The notes: generated from the letters alone by a model not told the origin. A stretch of 64,000 nucleotides of DNA from Cordilura impudica (GCA_963682025.1 OY821518.1:30169991-30233990), one strand, 5' to 3'. Positions 1 through 12,258 are shown, counted from the stretch's first letter. Made by a program: numbers and translations.

Positions 1-1126
1 ACAGCAATATTTGCCATTCATATTCATTCGATCGAAGGCAAGCCTTAGGGTGGTTGGGGGCATGAGGCAATATATGAATGACACACTCAATAAAGACCTT
101 TTGGCAATCTGGGTCGAGTGAATAGAGTCGATTTTAATGCTCGTAAAACCTAATGTTCTTCATTAACCCATAAACCGATAAGAATCAGATGCTCTGATGT
201 TTCAAGTGCCTACTATTCCTAAATCGGTGTAAGAAGTTCTTCACCCCATCAGATCTCCTTACTACTTATACCACCTAGGTATATCCAACCAAAAATGGAA
301 TACAACTTCTATTTATTTTATAGTTTCTGGACCGTGCGCAAAGGAGGGAGTTGGTGCTTGTTAATGACAGTAGATAGGGTAACCAACTCAATTGACATAT
401 TAGAGAATCGTCGGAATGTTGGTTGTTTTACACTGTATTATAGATATTACAAGGAGATGAAATCAACCTAGAGCTCATGTTTATCTACGTACCATTTGCA
501 GTCTATTATCCAGTGGATCGCACAACGCATTATCGTGAAAATTGTATTTTAGCCCCAGAAGCTGTATGTGGAATGAGCTTCCCGCCGTGGTCTTTCCTGT
601 CGCTTAATATGTAGATACATTTCAGTCAATTATACACAAATATTAATCCATAACATATTTTCCTGATATCAGGGCAGTGCACTGCATTAATAGGGACATC
701 CCCTGAGTGTTGATATCTATATAAAAAAATGGAAATTTCAAATTCACCGTGAGTTTTTGGAAGGGGTCCAAAAATTTTTCTGATAGCTTAGGATGACAAG
801 CTATAGATAGATACCGGAAGCCGTTCGTATGCAAAGGCAGGAATATTTATTCTCCTCAATTCCTACTAATTTTAGCTTCTGATTAAGTTTGTGACATTCC
901 AGTACCTGAGAGCTCAGAAATATCAAGTACCAGCAAATATCCAATTCTTGAACTCTATTTCTGGAAAGTGCTGCGCAATACCAGAGAAAGTCTTCGATAC
1001 TTTCCAGTTCCTTTACATTTTCGAAAGAAGTTATTTAACTAGAAGGTAGAAGTGGCTATTACTTTAAAAACCAGTCCACATATAGGGTGGACCACATAGG
1101 TTTTTCATTTCGTTTTTGCTATAAAT
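1..1126. other. Unassigned degraded DNA
   Basis: No gene can be supported here. Short open frames are not conserved-looking and have no splice or start context. The stretch around 970-1030 resembles 5195-5250 on the far side of the hAT element (shared AGAGAAAGT and TTTCCA words), so both may be pieces of the same old retroelement tail, but I cannot prove homology by eye. Confidence 0.3.
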
Positions 1127-1919
1127 AACAAGTAAGAAAATTATAGTCGGTCTAGACCGACTATACGATACCCTATACCATGCGTTTAGAAACCCTATCT
1201 CTTAGGCCCAACTAACTGGACATAGAAAATAAGCAAAAACCAAATTTGAGTCTGATTTTTATTAATTTTTTGGCTGAAGATATGAAAAAGTTCATATCGG
1301 ATGCTATATCTATATGGGGACTAGGTCCAAAAATGGACCGATCCTGATTATGTTTACTAAAGTCTCTTGTATTTTGCAAAAATATATACAAACAAAATCT
1401 GAGAAGAATCAGTGCAATATTTTTGTTTTTTAATTGATTTAAGTGAAGATCGGGAAGCAGCTCTATATGGGGCCAAAGGGATCATTTTTGGACTACTCAT
1501 TAATGGACGTAATGAACGCATACAAACCCCAATTTGAGTAAGATCTATATGACAATTTGGATCTTATGGCAATTTATGTCGATTTCATATGGGTAATTTG
1601 TATGGGGGCTAGGTCTGAACATGGACCGATTCTCACCAATTTCAACAGCGTTCATCCCATAGTCGGCAAAAGCTTATATACCAAATTTCATCAAAATATA
1701 TTCATATTTGCGACCTGCAGTTTGATTACAAGCTTTACATGGACACACAGACGGACGGACGGACGGACGGACGGACGGACGGACATTGTTAAATCAACTC
1801 AGAAAGTGATTCTGATTCGATCGGTATAATTAAAGATGGGACTAGGTCAAATATTTTTGGTTGTTACAAACAGCAGCACAAAGTCATTATACCCAAACCA
1901 CATAGTGGTATAGGGTATA
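1127..1919 (-). mobile_element. Family A copy A1, HINE-like non-autonomous element
   Basis: Strand is given reading from the TATACCCTATACC end towards the hairpin end. The copy starts (minus strand) with TATACCCTATACCACTATG, has a (GTCC)n tract (seen as GGAC repeats at about 1749-1783), a roughly 550-bp core, an inverted copy of the start (ATGGTATAGGGTATC at about 1170), the perfect palindrome TAGTCGGTCTAGACCGACTA at 1144-1163 and the tail CTTACTTGTT. Inverted subterminal repeats, GTCY microsatellite and 3' hairpin are the published layout of Helentron-associated INE (DINE-1-like) elements; the assignment is an inference from that layout. No coding capacity. It abuts a mariner relic on its right. 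Confidence 0.8.
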
Positions 1920-1979
1920 AAAATTCACAATGGTTTTTCCATCGGTTTTGTTTTTTATTCGAAATTACAGTCCTTGGAG

Positions 1980-2345
1980 TTAATTATGAAATACTATTTC
2001 ATTCAAATGACTTCCTCGCTGGCGTTGTAGTAGCCCATATGATAAGCTCAATTTTTCAGTACATTTTCGACAGTATAGAGCTGTATTTGACGCTGGTTGA
2101 TTAGAGTAACGCTAATTCTTAACCGCTCCCCATAAATAATAGTCCACTGGGGTCAAATACAGTTCCGCGGTGGCCAATGCCGGAAAAGATAGCTTTTCGG
2201 TAATAATGCTCATCTTATTCCAAAGGTTCCGTAGCCCAATTCGATAACCGAAAGCGTTATGGATGGTCGACTATTATACTAACTCCTTGTCATAACACAG
2301 CTGACATTGGCGTTGCCATACCCAAAACAAAAAGTTCAAAATGCA
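1980..2345 (-). pseudogene. Tc1/mariner transposase C-terminal relic
   Basis: Reading the minus strand from about 2185 down gives HWPPRNC, then after a frame break LTPVDYYLWGAVKN with an in-frame stop, and finally a C-terminus ending HLNEIVFHN before a TAA at about 1980. This matches the end of Tc1/mariner transposases, where WPPRSCDLTPLDYFLWG carries the third catalytic Asp (here the D of PVDYY, kept). At least one frameshift and one stop break it; the N-terminal half is not recognisable. It is older than, or fused to, the neighbouring A1 copy and lies just outside the hAT element. Confidence 0.65.
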
Positions 2346-2494
2346 AACAGTGGAGAGACCCCCTGACGATAGAGTCCGTTGGGATACAAAGGAAACCATA
2401 GGTGTTTCTCTCCGTCCCTGCCACAGATCCAATTTGAGCTTCTTATACAATTTTTGAGATGTGATACTACAGCATTTGAGTGGTTAGAACGATC

Positions 2495-2502
2495 ATGTAG
2501 AT
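2495..2502. repeat. Left target site duplication of the hAT element
   Basis: ATGTAGAT here is repeated exactly at 5167-5174 on the other side of the element. Eight-bp duplications are the hAT signature. Confidence 0.8.
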
Positions 2503-5166
2503 CAGGGTTGAGCAACCTTTTTAATCAATGAGCCAATTAAAATTTTTAAATTTTTTGGCAGGCCACACATAAAGTAACACTTATTAATAACTTACAACAC
2601 TTTATTTATAGTAAACATTAGAATAAAAAAATATAAAATATAAAAAAGAGTAAAGAGTAAAGATTTCATATACAAATTTTAATGCAAAATAAAAACAAAT
2701 AAGAAAAGAACATTTTACTTGAAATTTTTAATGAGAAATATGGCACTGTTTTTTCGATACAAGCTGATCAATATCAGCCGGAATTGATGAGATAGCTACA
2801 CGTACGCAGCGTTCTAATCGTGCACCACTCAGTCTTGATCGATGGTCATTTTTGATTAATTTCATGGTTGAAAATAATTGTTCGCAAACATACGTACTTC
2901 CGAACAGAGACATCATTTGCTTTGCATTTTTCGTCAAAAGCGGAAATTTCTCAGGGCTCACATACGATTTATAAAAATTTTCGAAGTTTACTAAAAAAAA
3001 TATATATTTTAAATCGGTATTATTCTGCATATCAATCACTTCCATTTGTAAGTCTTCGGGAACTGTCTCCACATCGATATTAAATGGCGAGGAAAACATT
3101 TTCATGGAAACCGCTGTCCTCTCAACTTTGAACATTTGGAATCGTAATTGAAATTCGTTGATTAAAATGTCTACATATTGCGCGTATTTTTGAGAAGCAG
3201 TAACGTTTTCTTTTTCTAAATGTGAAAAGTGAGACACATTGATCTGCAAAAGATGTTGCTTCCACAATTTTAATTTGCGCTCAAAGCCCTGAATTTTATC
3301 ATACGAATTGTGAATGAACTGTCCTTTGCCTTGAAGTTCCACATTAAGATCATTGAGGTGCTGAGTCATGTCGATAAGGAACGCAAAATCGCACATACAT
3401 TCTTTATTGCCAAAAATGAGGAAAGGCATATCCCTTCATATCCACGAACAATTGTATTTCACTTGTATTTCACTAAGCCAACATACTTCGGTATTAAAAA
3501 CCACGTCGCCATATTCAGTTCCTAAATCTTTAAGGAATTCTTTAAATTCACGGTGATTTAACGCGCGCGACTTTATAAAATTGATTAGGTTAATTATTGG
3601 TACTGTGACATTTGGCAAACTCAATCTTTTCGCACACAAATTTTCCTGGTGAATTATGCAGTGGTTTACGACCTGTGACCTTCTTAATGTCTTGAAATAG
3701 CCTTCCCGATACTCCTACCTCCATGCTTGACATTGCTCGTGCTCCATCTGTCAATATACCAATAATCTTTTCTAATGAAATTGAAAAATTTTCCAACACA
3801 GACTTTAGTTCATCGTACAGGTCTTTGCCGGTTGTAGTCCCTTGCATTGGAATCAGTGAACACAATTCTTCGGTAATATTAAATTTGGTGTCAATACCAC
3901 GTAAAAATATAGCCATTTGTGCTGTATCGCTAATATCGCAACTCTCAGCAAGTGCCAAAGAACAGTATTCGAATTTTGCAATGCGTTCACGAAGCGTTTT
4001 GCTATGTTCTCGGACAAGTCATTAATTCTCCTTGCAGTGGTGAATCTTGATAAACTAATGTTCGAAATAATATTTATTTTATCAGGAAATGCTATTTCTG
4101 CAACAGCAGTCAGACATTTTTTTGTCATCTCTCCTTCCGCAAAGGGTTTCATTTTTTTTTGCCAGTATTTGACTGACAACAAAACTAGCCTTTACTGTCG
4201 TATTTGATAAAATAGCTTGATTTTTTAAAATAGCCTGTTGGTTTCCCAGGTTTTTCTCCATTTGATTAAACTTATCTATCCGGAGTTGTCCTGTTAAGTT
4301 TTTATATTGTTGTTCATGTTTTGTATCGTAATGCCTTTTTATGTTATATTCTTTTAATGCCGACACAGTCTCTGAGCATATTAAGCATACAGCTTTATCT
4401 TTGACGAAAGTGAAAAAATAATCAAATTTCTACTTTTCTTGGAAATGCCTGTGCTCATCTGCAACCTTCCGTTTATTTGTTTGCTTTTCCGACCTGCTAT
4501 TATGGATTGCACTAATATTGCACTAACGTCTTTCAAGAAACACAAGAACTGCTAAAATTGCTAGTTACCAGCTTAAGACCACTATCAAACTTTGTAATAC
4601 CACCTGTCAAAAATTGGATTATTTTTTTAGTTTCGAAGTCTGATGGTTTTTTTATTTTTAGAAAAATTTCTAAAAACTTCTAAAAACTCATTTTCATCGG
4701 AACAGAGTTGTTTTTTTTTTTTTTTGTAGTATTAAAAAAAGGTAAACAAAAACAAAGAAAGTGGAAATAAAATATAAATTTCAAAATAATTTTGTTTGTT
4801 ATTCTTAGTTTAGAATCCAAACAGCTGTTTTCATAAGACTTGAGTGTGATGGTGTAAATGGCCTAAGTATGCAGAAATAATGTCGGTACGACTTTGTGAC
4901 AGTCCGGTGAATTTAATCGGATTTTTATGTCGAAAAATCATACGACTGAGTGGTATCATGTAAATTGGCCTTTACCAGCCTGACTGCTTTTGTGACATAA
5001 GCAACACAAACAAGCTCAGACGCGGCGCGTTCGTATTGCATGTTTGAACAATCGGCGACAAGTGAAAGTCGATAAAATAAATTTAATTTTATAAATGCTT
5101 GACGGGCCGCATAAACATGTTTAACGGGCCGAAAATGGCCCGCGGGCCGCGTTTTGTTCATCCGTG
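2503..5166 (-). mobile_element. hAT element, 2.66 kb, with TIRs and 8-bp TSD
   Basis: The element begins CAGGGTTGAGCAAC and ends GTTCATCCGTG. The two ends form an imperfect 14-bp terminal inverted repeat (10 of 14 positions match) with CA...TG tips, and the flanks carry the exact duplication ATGTAGAT. Inside, on the minus strand, lies a broken hAT transposase (2728-4458). Subterminal GGGCCGC-rich words at 5100-5150 and GGCAGGCCACAC at 2560 resemble the GC-rich ends of Charlie-type hATs. The element sits between a mariner relic and a LINE relic. Confidence 0.85.
2728..4458 (-). pseudogene. hAT transposase pseudogene (GTF2IRD2/ZBED-like group)
   Basis: Pieces in order on the minus strand: a start at 4458 (MSTGISKKS) and, after a frame slip, a BED-like zinc finger with CLICSETVSALKEY and HYDTKH (about 4400-4310); a middle part with RRINDLSENIA; the catalytic-core segment ILTDGARAMSS (about 3740); LNHREFKEFLKDLGTEYGD and EVCWLSEI (about 3560-3480); and the C-terminal dimerisation domain with YVCEQLFSTMKLIKNDHRSR and a QCHISH tail (about 2890-2730). 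This order is that of hAT transposases domesticated as GTF2IRD2/FAM200-type proteins. Frames change at about 4400, 4150, 3900, 3610 and 3440, so no full protein can be made. The TSD and TIRs of its host element are well preserved, so insertion is not ancient. Confidence 0.8.
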
Positions 5167-5174
5167 ATGTAGAT
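5167..5174. repeat. Right target site duplication of the hAT element
   Basis: ATGTAGAT, identical to 2495-2502. Confidence 0.8.
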
Positions 5175-6440
5175 CAATGTTTGAAGTCTATATCTAAAAT
5201 TTGCCGTGTAATAGCAGAGAAAGTGTTCTATATTTTCCACTTACTTTCCATGCAGCTTTGTGAGAATTCGTTTGGCGTGATCTGGAAGCATCTGTAGCTT
5301 GTTTCTCTATTAGACAGTATGATTATTGACATTTCCGTCGAAATTTCTCGCCGTGGGTATTCCAAATCCCAGTCTTGCCATCTCCCCATATGAGATGCAT
5401 GTTAAACTGCTTGGCCATCTTATTTAAGGGTGTGTGGCAGTTGAAAACGGCCCTCGTTCTTGGGGACATTGATTCAATCGATTTTATCAGGACTTTCTTC
5501 GTTCTTGGGAACATTGATTCAATCGATTTTATCACGACTTTGACTTATTAAGACAGAAAGCCTTCTTCACCATTCGATGACCTCAATATGCCAAATATAT
5601 GCAAATCCAATTCTTGGATTAAATTTCCCTTGTTTTCATCTATAGTTCAACTTCCTGTCTAAGAAAACCCCAATGAATTTAGCTCCGTCAGAGAAGACTA
5701 TCGTATATACCGTAGAAAGCGTCCCTTAAGTTGAGAGCAAGTGTAGTTTTGCTTGGATTAATTCACAGTTAATTGCTCAATTCAATAGCTCCATAAGAGC
5801 CCTTTGTAGAATGTCTCATATTGATGACAAGTCTCTCCAAAGGAAGCGGCAGTGCGTTCAGTGCTATATTCTGAAAAAGTTTTGAAAGTATCCCTCATTG
5901 TGGTGGCCCTCTATTTACAATTGGGAGGTCATAGGTATTTCCAATACAGTTCAGTGAAATAATCCCAGGATCCGCTTCTGTTATTAAATCGAGTGTGTTC
6001 TTATTAAAGGTCTCTTTTATATCTAGAAAGGCTGCTTTGTATATCTTTGTCGAAAGTTATTGATGTACCTACAAGCTCTTGAATAGCTGTTTCTATTGAC
6101 TTATACTGTTACAGGCATGCTGTCTTGTCGAAAGTAGGAATCTATCAGATAAGAGTATATAATGCGGTCCATGCTCTATTGAAACCATATAAAAGAAAAA
6201 GGTTATCCGATAATACATCCTCGATAATAACGTTAGAGTATTCTCTTAAAATGGCGTCGATTAGTTCCAAGGAAGTGAGGGTTAAGATGTTAGGTAGTTA
6301 GTAAAGCTCTATTGAATCTTTCAAGTAGTATCGCAAAAATATGTTGGTCACATAATTTTTCTATGAATTACCTTTGGCTGTTCTTATCATTCTCTTTAAA
6401 TTTCAAGCTGCAGTCTGAATGCCGACAAATTCTCGCCATC
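5175..6440 (-). pseudogene. Non-LTR retrotransposon (jockey/R1-like) ORF2 relic
   Basis: Minus-strand fragments follow the order of a LINE reverse transcriptase: QHAC then AIQELV (about 6110-6080), KAAFLDIKETFN (about 6030-5995; family motif AAFLDIxGAFD), VNRGPPQ, a stop, then GILSKLFQNIALN (about 5920-5860; family motif RGTPQGGVLSPLLW), KFIGVFLDRKLNY in the thumb (about 5680-5650; family motif KYLGVxLDxKL), and LIWGDGKTGI near 5380 that loosely resembles the RNase H motif. Several frames and stops are crossed, and the YADD box is not recognisable. The 3' part may continue left of the hAT insertion. Clade is uncertain. Confidence 0.65.
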
Positions 6441-7547
6441 TCTTGAAGACTTTGCCTGATTAAAGAGCTTCATACGGGAGTCTCTGTCTTGCTGCTGCTG
6501 ATTTCTGGAAATTTGTAAATGAAGCAGAGACTCTATCACTATGTTCTTCGTCGGAATTTATTTAGACCTAAATTGCAATATACCAGAACGATTAAATACG
6601 ATTTGAAACTCCACAACACTTCGAGTCATTTCACAAAATTTTGAGCAAACATTTTTAGTTTTTCTCATGAAAACAATTAATTAATTAGCTGGATTATTTT
6701 GAGTAGGAGTTGTACAGAATTATGTATAACGAAAATAAAGTATACTGATACAAATACAATGCCAATAACCTCACTACTGAAGACTCAGACATTATTAAAC
6801 TTTATTTTAATTGCAATTATTCTTTTTTTTTAATTTAAAATTTTGTTTTTTGCAAGTTTCACAAAATGGAATGCTAATGCCTTGATACTATAGAGAATCT
6901 ATTAGAAAGCAATCATATGTAAAGAAATAAACGAGAATGAAAAAAGACTTTAATTGAAAGGATAAAATAATTTTTAAGTTAACGTCAGCACAAAAAACCG
7001 AAAATATCTAAGACATACTGCAACCACCACTGCCAGCTTAACACCATTCCCTCCAGCTCAACATGTTCGAATAACAACAAACTTACAATGTCTTGATAGT
7101 TGCAAACAAGTAAATGCACGAATGTATATACATAAACCTAATGTCATTAATTTCGAGGCAAAACAATATTGGCAACATTAAAGTAAAAAAGAATGGGGAA
7201 AGGGCCACAGCACAACCAACGCAAAACAAAATGATTTAGAGTTTTATGCACAACTACTGGAACAGAGAATGATACGAACCAGGATGATGACACTTTTCTA
7301 AAACATTTTTCTTTTGAGAAACAATGATTTAGAAAATATTAAAGGCTCATGAAGAGTCCTAAAGAGAACTAAAGTCATATCTAATTTTATTGAATTATAT
7401 ATTTTTCCTTCTGGGAGTGTTCGAAATAAATTTTGCGAAGTAAACATTTAAAGGTTCTTCAAAGCCTTGACAGTCAAACAGCCATGGCAGGGCACATCAG
7501 CATAGGTAAGGGCACCAAGTTTTTATTATACTCCCTTTCTTTGTAAA
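6441..7547. other. AT-rich DNA with no recognised gene
   Basis: No open frame over 60 codons with recognisable content, no RNA gene and no repeat family of this window. It ends at the TTAA target of the piggyBac element. Confidence 0.4.
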
Positions 7548-7551
7548 TTAA
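7548..7551. repeat. TTAA target duplication, left
   Basis: TTAA directly before the piggyBac terminal repeat; matched at 10259-10262. Confidence 0.85.
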
Positions 7552-7560
7552 CACGTTGAC

Positions 7561-7622
7561 TGCCATGTGCACCGCCGGCGGTACACACTTAACTTTGATT
7601 AGGGTGCCATGTGTACCGCCGG
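7561..7622. promoter_or_regulatory. Left subterminal motif pair of piggyBac
   Basis: Two direct copies of TGCCATGTGYACCGCCGG at 7561-7578 and 7605-7622, the first overlapping the TIR. The same motif recurs at the right end. A role as transposase-binding site is inferred from position and repetition. Confidence 0.6.
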
Positions 7623-8295
7623 TGGTGCACAGGTACCTGTGAATTAAATGAAATATATTTTCTGTGGCAGCACACTAAAGCGAATAAATATTATGCTATG
7701 GCACCTTGAAAAAGCCATTTTTTTTTTAATTTTAATAATTTTCACTGTATCTTTTATTTTAGATGGATTAGAAAGGAACAAAAAATTATAATTTTATTAC
7801 AACGTAACAACTTCAGTAATTTAAAATTCAATAAATAAAATGAGAATAATAATTAGTTATTTATAGTTCGGTTCGAGATCATGTATACATTTTCTAATAC
7901 TAGAAAAGATAACACTTTTATGCAATGTAAGAGAAATTTGGAAAAAATTGAAGACAGCGCTAGATGGAGTAGCTACTTTCGAACAAAGCGACTTGTTCAT
8001 CTTCAGCATCCTTCTGCCTATTGCTTCAACTCATGCTTAATCAACTATTTAACTCAACAGTAGAAAGAAAAGACCATGAGAAATGTTTTTTCTTTCTTTT
8101 CATACGAGAGTTAGAATGAACAAGCAGAGTTTTTCCAATTTATAGCTTTCTCTACATTAACATCGCTTTGATCAATTACAAATCTCGTAATGTGAAAAAA
8201 GCTCTTTTTGTTTTGCCAAAATAAAATATAATTTCACTTTTGGCTTACATATAATAAAAAAAAGGAACTTCAAATTCAATAAATAAAAAGAAACT

Positions 8296-10009
8296 AATGA
8301 GCTCGGTTGAAACAGTCCAGGCAAAGAGCTGGATTATCAACACAGCCATTGCAAAATGTTGTCACTTTTTTGGTTTTTTTACTGCTTCTTTTCGGCCGTC
8401 TGTCTGCTTTATTTTACTATAACATCTGATACACCGTTTTCTGAGAATCCTATATCTGTTATCTCTGACATTATAAATTTGTAAAGAATGAGTTTTAGAG
8501 CTGGAGGATCCTGATGCTTGATCTGGTGCTTCACATAGATACTCGCATATACTTTTTCTAAAATCACCTATTTTTGTATTGGGCTTGTATTGTTTATATA
8601 TTATCAAACTATTTACTATGGCTGTGTTCAAAAGGAACTCGAAAGCCATCTTGTGGTACCATCGAATAGTTTTACGTAAAAAGGAGAGAAATAACTAGCC
8701 ATTTGGTCTGAAAAATCGATACCTTGCTTTGCTGAATTATAGTCAATAACCATTTGAAGCTTCTTGATGTCCTCATTGTTTTTATTCTTTTTTCCAGTGG
8801 AAACTACATTCAAATCATGTCTGGTACTTAGCATGAGTACTTCTCTCTTATCTTTCCATTTTATTACTACAATACCTGAATACTCACGGCCGATAATATT
8901 ACCTTTCTTTAGTTTTGCTCTAGTAACATCTTTAGGGGTTCCAAGTCTGTTCTTTCTTAGGGTTTCAAATAAATGCGTTTTGCGAGCCAGCAATGCATTC
9001 GCTAAAGAAGTAGATGTATAAAAGTTATCCGTGACCATTGATCTTCCCTTATCAAGATAAGGCTCAGCAAGATCCAAGACGATTTGCGTACTATGAGAAA
9101 CACCAGGCGTTGGTTGTCCTCTTCTTGAAGCATCATCTGTTTTACCACAATATATGAAACTAGTATAAGTATAACCAAATGGGTCACAAAGTTTGTATAA
9201 TTTGACTCCATACTTATGTGATTTTCCCGTATTATATTGCCGGAATTGAAGTCTACCGTTCCACGGAATCATACTTTCATCCACCACCTACATTTCAGCA
9301 GGTTTTCTGGCTGCAGTAAAATTCCGTTCCATTATTTAGAGTAATTGACTAACTTTATGCAAGCGCTTATTTCCTCCGTTTCATCAGAAAAATGAATGAA
9401 TTTCAGCAATAACTGAAATCTGTTCCTTGACATAATTTTTGGGAGAAAGGAATTTTTGTAAAAATTATCCATGCTCCAATATATCTCGATTGAAGGAAGC
9501 TTTACAATTTCCATATAAATCACAAGTCCCAGAAACTGTTTTATTTCGAAAAGATTCGTGGCTTCCCATTTCTTCATGCGAGAATTGCGAGTCACACGAG
9601 TTGCTTCAATTTTTTTACTGGCATTCAAGTTTGTTTGCTTCACTATTAGCTCGTAAACTTCTTCCGAAACCATAACTTTAAAAATATCTTCTGGCTTTAT
9701 TGAATTGGAGTTCATATCGGTTAATTCTGATGAAGCAGCGGAGTCAGTGAATACAAATGTTTTTAGCGAGCATCCACTAACCGATCTCCAGACATTTCTT
9801 CGGACAATATCTTCCTCCTCTTCACTAGAAGTTTCTGCATTTTCAAAAAGAGCATTAGGATCATCTGGATCTTCATCTGCGGCAGCATCGCTCGATGTGT
9901 AATCGCTGACAGGAATATATTCATCTGAATCTGACGGTTCAAAATCATTTTCGTCGCTTTCACTGTCATCAGTTCTTCGACGCTTCCCATAAAAACAATT
10001 TACATCCAT
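8296..10009 (-). pseudogene. piggyBac transposase pseudogene
   Basis: The start is the ATG at 10009, followed by an acidic N-terminus (SESDENDFEPSDSDE), then the DDE_Tnp_1_7 type domain: EIKQFLGLVIYMEI, YWSMDN, VVDESMIPWNGR (first catalytic Asp), MVTDNFYTS (second), DYNSAKQGIDFSDQM (third), so all three catalytic aspartates are kept. A C-terminal Cys-rich domain (CIRCYSK, then CNGC and CLDCF) ends near 8300. Breaks: a frame change near 9335-9345, an in-frame TAG at about 9289 just before VVDES, a frame change near 8690 within FSP-LRKTIRWYHK, and another near 8360 before the last Cys pairs. It is therefore inactive, but the damage is light relative to its age as judged by the intact ends. Confidence 0.88.
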
Positions 10010-10045
10010 TTTATTTTATATAAAATAAAAATAAAAGTGTGACTC

Positions 10046-10106
10046 CCGGCGGTACACATGGCACCTGAATAAAACTGTATTATCTGTGTGCCACGTGTAC
10101 CGCCGG
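10046..10106. promoter_or_regulatory. Right subterminal motif pair of piggyBac
   Basis: Two copies of the 18-bp motif, inverted at 10046-10063 and direct at 10089-10106, between the transposase start and the right TIR. They could also lie in the transposase promoter. Confidence 0.55.
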
Positions 10107-10258
10107 CTATCACACATAATAACGGTAAAAATAACACACATACACAAAAAACGCTTTTCACAAATAAATATTTATCACAAAAATATTAATTTACACCTAT
10201 TTTTATATATTGGCACTTTACTAATATATTTTTGCTTTATATGATGGCAGTCAACGTG

Positions 10259-10262
10259 TTAA
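10259..10262. repeat. TTAA target duplication, right
   Basis: Partner of 7548-7551. Confidence 0.85.
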
Positions 10263-10427
10263 AAAAAAAATTTGATCAGTTTTACCGTCGCTGACACTAC
10301 GACTAAACCCTCAAAATATTTTCTCATAAATAATATTTTAGCATTACATGCAATTCAGAGGAGAAAATATATAAATAAGTTTGATTTTGTAAAATAAAAA
10401 TTTGTGAAATAAAATTTAATTTATTTT

Positions 10428-10720
10428 TTACCCTCCCCATCACTGTACAGGGGGTATATGTATATCAGTTGTCATTCCGTTTTTAACACAACTAGAATTT
10501 TTTTTTGCGACCATAGAAACTACATTTATATAACAATGTCCGTCTGTCCGTATGTCTCTTTAAATCACACTCATTCATAAAATGAACCATTTACCTGGGT
10601 AAAATTAGGCTATTATTGTTTGTCCTTATTTCGGGCAGCTTGGTATTGAATTTGGAGTCTCTAAACCTAATAGTCATATAAAATGTTTATACGTAGCAGA
10701 ACATGTATATGTAATTAGGA
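10428..10720 (+). mobile_element. Family B copy B1 (5' part)
   Basis: Begins TTACCCTCCCCATCACTGTACAG, has GTCCGTCTGTCC at about 10540 and the conserved TTTACCTGGGTAAAATTAGG at about 10590. It matches the first half of B2 (22344-22795). The right boundary is diffuse. Confidence 0.6.
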
Positions 10721-12258
10721 ATCAGCGATGCATACATATGTGTGTTTGCTTGTTGTTTCCATTTTGTTTTTTTCACGTGAACGATTGGAAAATCGATGAG
10801 AGTAAGAGAATAACAAGATGGTTATACTCCTACACTCTTTAAACAAACAAAAATGTAATTGTATGTTAATTTCATTTATGATGATTGCATTTAAATAAAA
10901 AAAAAACAAGAAAATACCTAAATTTTATGTTAATTTTCTTATTAATTTTAAACATTATTGCAAAATCTAGCCATTATAATATAAGATCTAGTCTTTTCTG
11001 TCTCTTAGCTATTATATTGTATTTTGAACACAGTTGGAGGGTATCTTAGATTCTGCACAACGAATTTAACACTTTTGCTTGTTCTATTCTTTTAATCGAT
11101 TTTTGGTTTTACTTTCATAATGTTAGCTTTTCTAAATTAATCGAATAATTTTATACCAGTTGGCAGCCCTAAAATTTAATTAATTTAATTTTTATTAATT
11201 TTAATTTTCGAAATTATCCATTTTTAAACAAATCAGGTTATTGTTCTTCTCATATGCACCGATTAATAGAATGAGGACTATTCGATTGGATATCCAAGGT
11301 GTTATCCAACTTCAGGTCACAAATATAAATCCACCCACAGACGACCACTTTTGTAATTTGTGAAAATCGGAAGATATTCGGAATAAGCTCGCATACAAAT
11401 ATTCATATATGGTTTAGAATAAGTGACGCAAAAAATACATCACAAGAAGAGGGAATTTACGCCAGAGCTTTTCACACAGGCTTTTTCTTAAATTCCCTTT
11501 TGAAAATGCTACGTATGTCCCAGTGCATTTATATGCTACGTGTTTGGTCGCAGCTTCTCTGGATTTTTTTGACGTTTATTTTTTCCATCTTTTTTAAGTG
11601 AAAAAATTATAGAAAATTTTAATTCTTTTGTCCACGTTTTATACATATATATTTTTTTTATTTAAATTGCACTTAATAAAATCAGGAAAACGAAAGAGTG
11701 TAGAAAGAAATGTAAAAAAAAATAAAAAAATCTTCAGTAACAGACAACGAGACTTTTTTTTCTACCCCGCTTGCCTACGAACACGAATCGCAAGTTTTTT
11801 CACGCGCTGCGTGGAAACGTTCCGTGTAAATAGCCTCAAAGTGAGTTTCAAGTGCGTTGGTTTCTCTTTCAAATAAATCGCCTCAAAAAAAAAACATAGA
11901 TCAAAGTAAAAAAGTTATGGCAATTTAATTTTTTTTATTTAAACAAATTTGGTACACCTAAAGAAATCAAAAATGTCAACTTAAAAAAATAATAATACTG
12001 CAAGAAAAGTAAGCAAAAGGCCATAAAACAAGCTATTTTCCATACAGTGTACAGAATTTAAATTTTTGTAAGGCCGAAAATATTAATTCGAGATGAAAAC
12101 TGCATGAAAGTGTTTTCCTAATCTCAAATTAAACCAATTACTAAATCCTCCATTGAAATTTATTAAGTTAATACATAAATATTTTTTTATTTTTGTTTCT
12201 TTTTATATTATTTAAAATATATACATTTAAAGTATGTATTTACATTTACATATATAAA
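10721..12258. other. AT-rich DNA with no recognised gene
   Basis: Long A and T runs. The longest frame (11628-11876, plus strand) is Lys/Phe-rich, has no domain I recognise and looks like chance in AT-rich sequence. Confidence 0.35.

Larger units (their letters stand above)
7552..10258 (-). mobile_element. piggyBac element, 2.7 kb, complete ends
   Basis: Both ends carry the perfect 15-bp inverted repeat CACGTTGACTGCCAT (7552-7566 and, inverted, 10244-10258), flanked on each side by TTAA. Four near-identical 18-bp motifs of the form TGCCAYGTGYACCGCCGG lie just inside: 7561-7578, 7605-7622, 10046-10063 (inverted) and 10089-10106. These GC-rich words stand out strongly in AT-rich DNA and are likely transposase-binding sites (inference). 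The element holds one minus-strand transposase gene, now broken. Confidence 0.92.

Noticed and set aside
1557..1829. Recurring frame MDLMAIYVDFIWVICMGARS at several places
   Set aside because: It recurs because family A is repeated. It is broken in several copies, ends in the GGAC tract (RRTDGRTDGRTDG), and starts differ, so it is not a conserved protein.
2868..4207. Plus-strand frames across the hAT region
   Set aside because: Antisense shadows of the hAT transposase relic.
7861..7900. tRNA-like GTTCGAGATC word
   Set aside because: No acceptor or anticodon stem could be folded around it, and it lies inside the piggyBac element.
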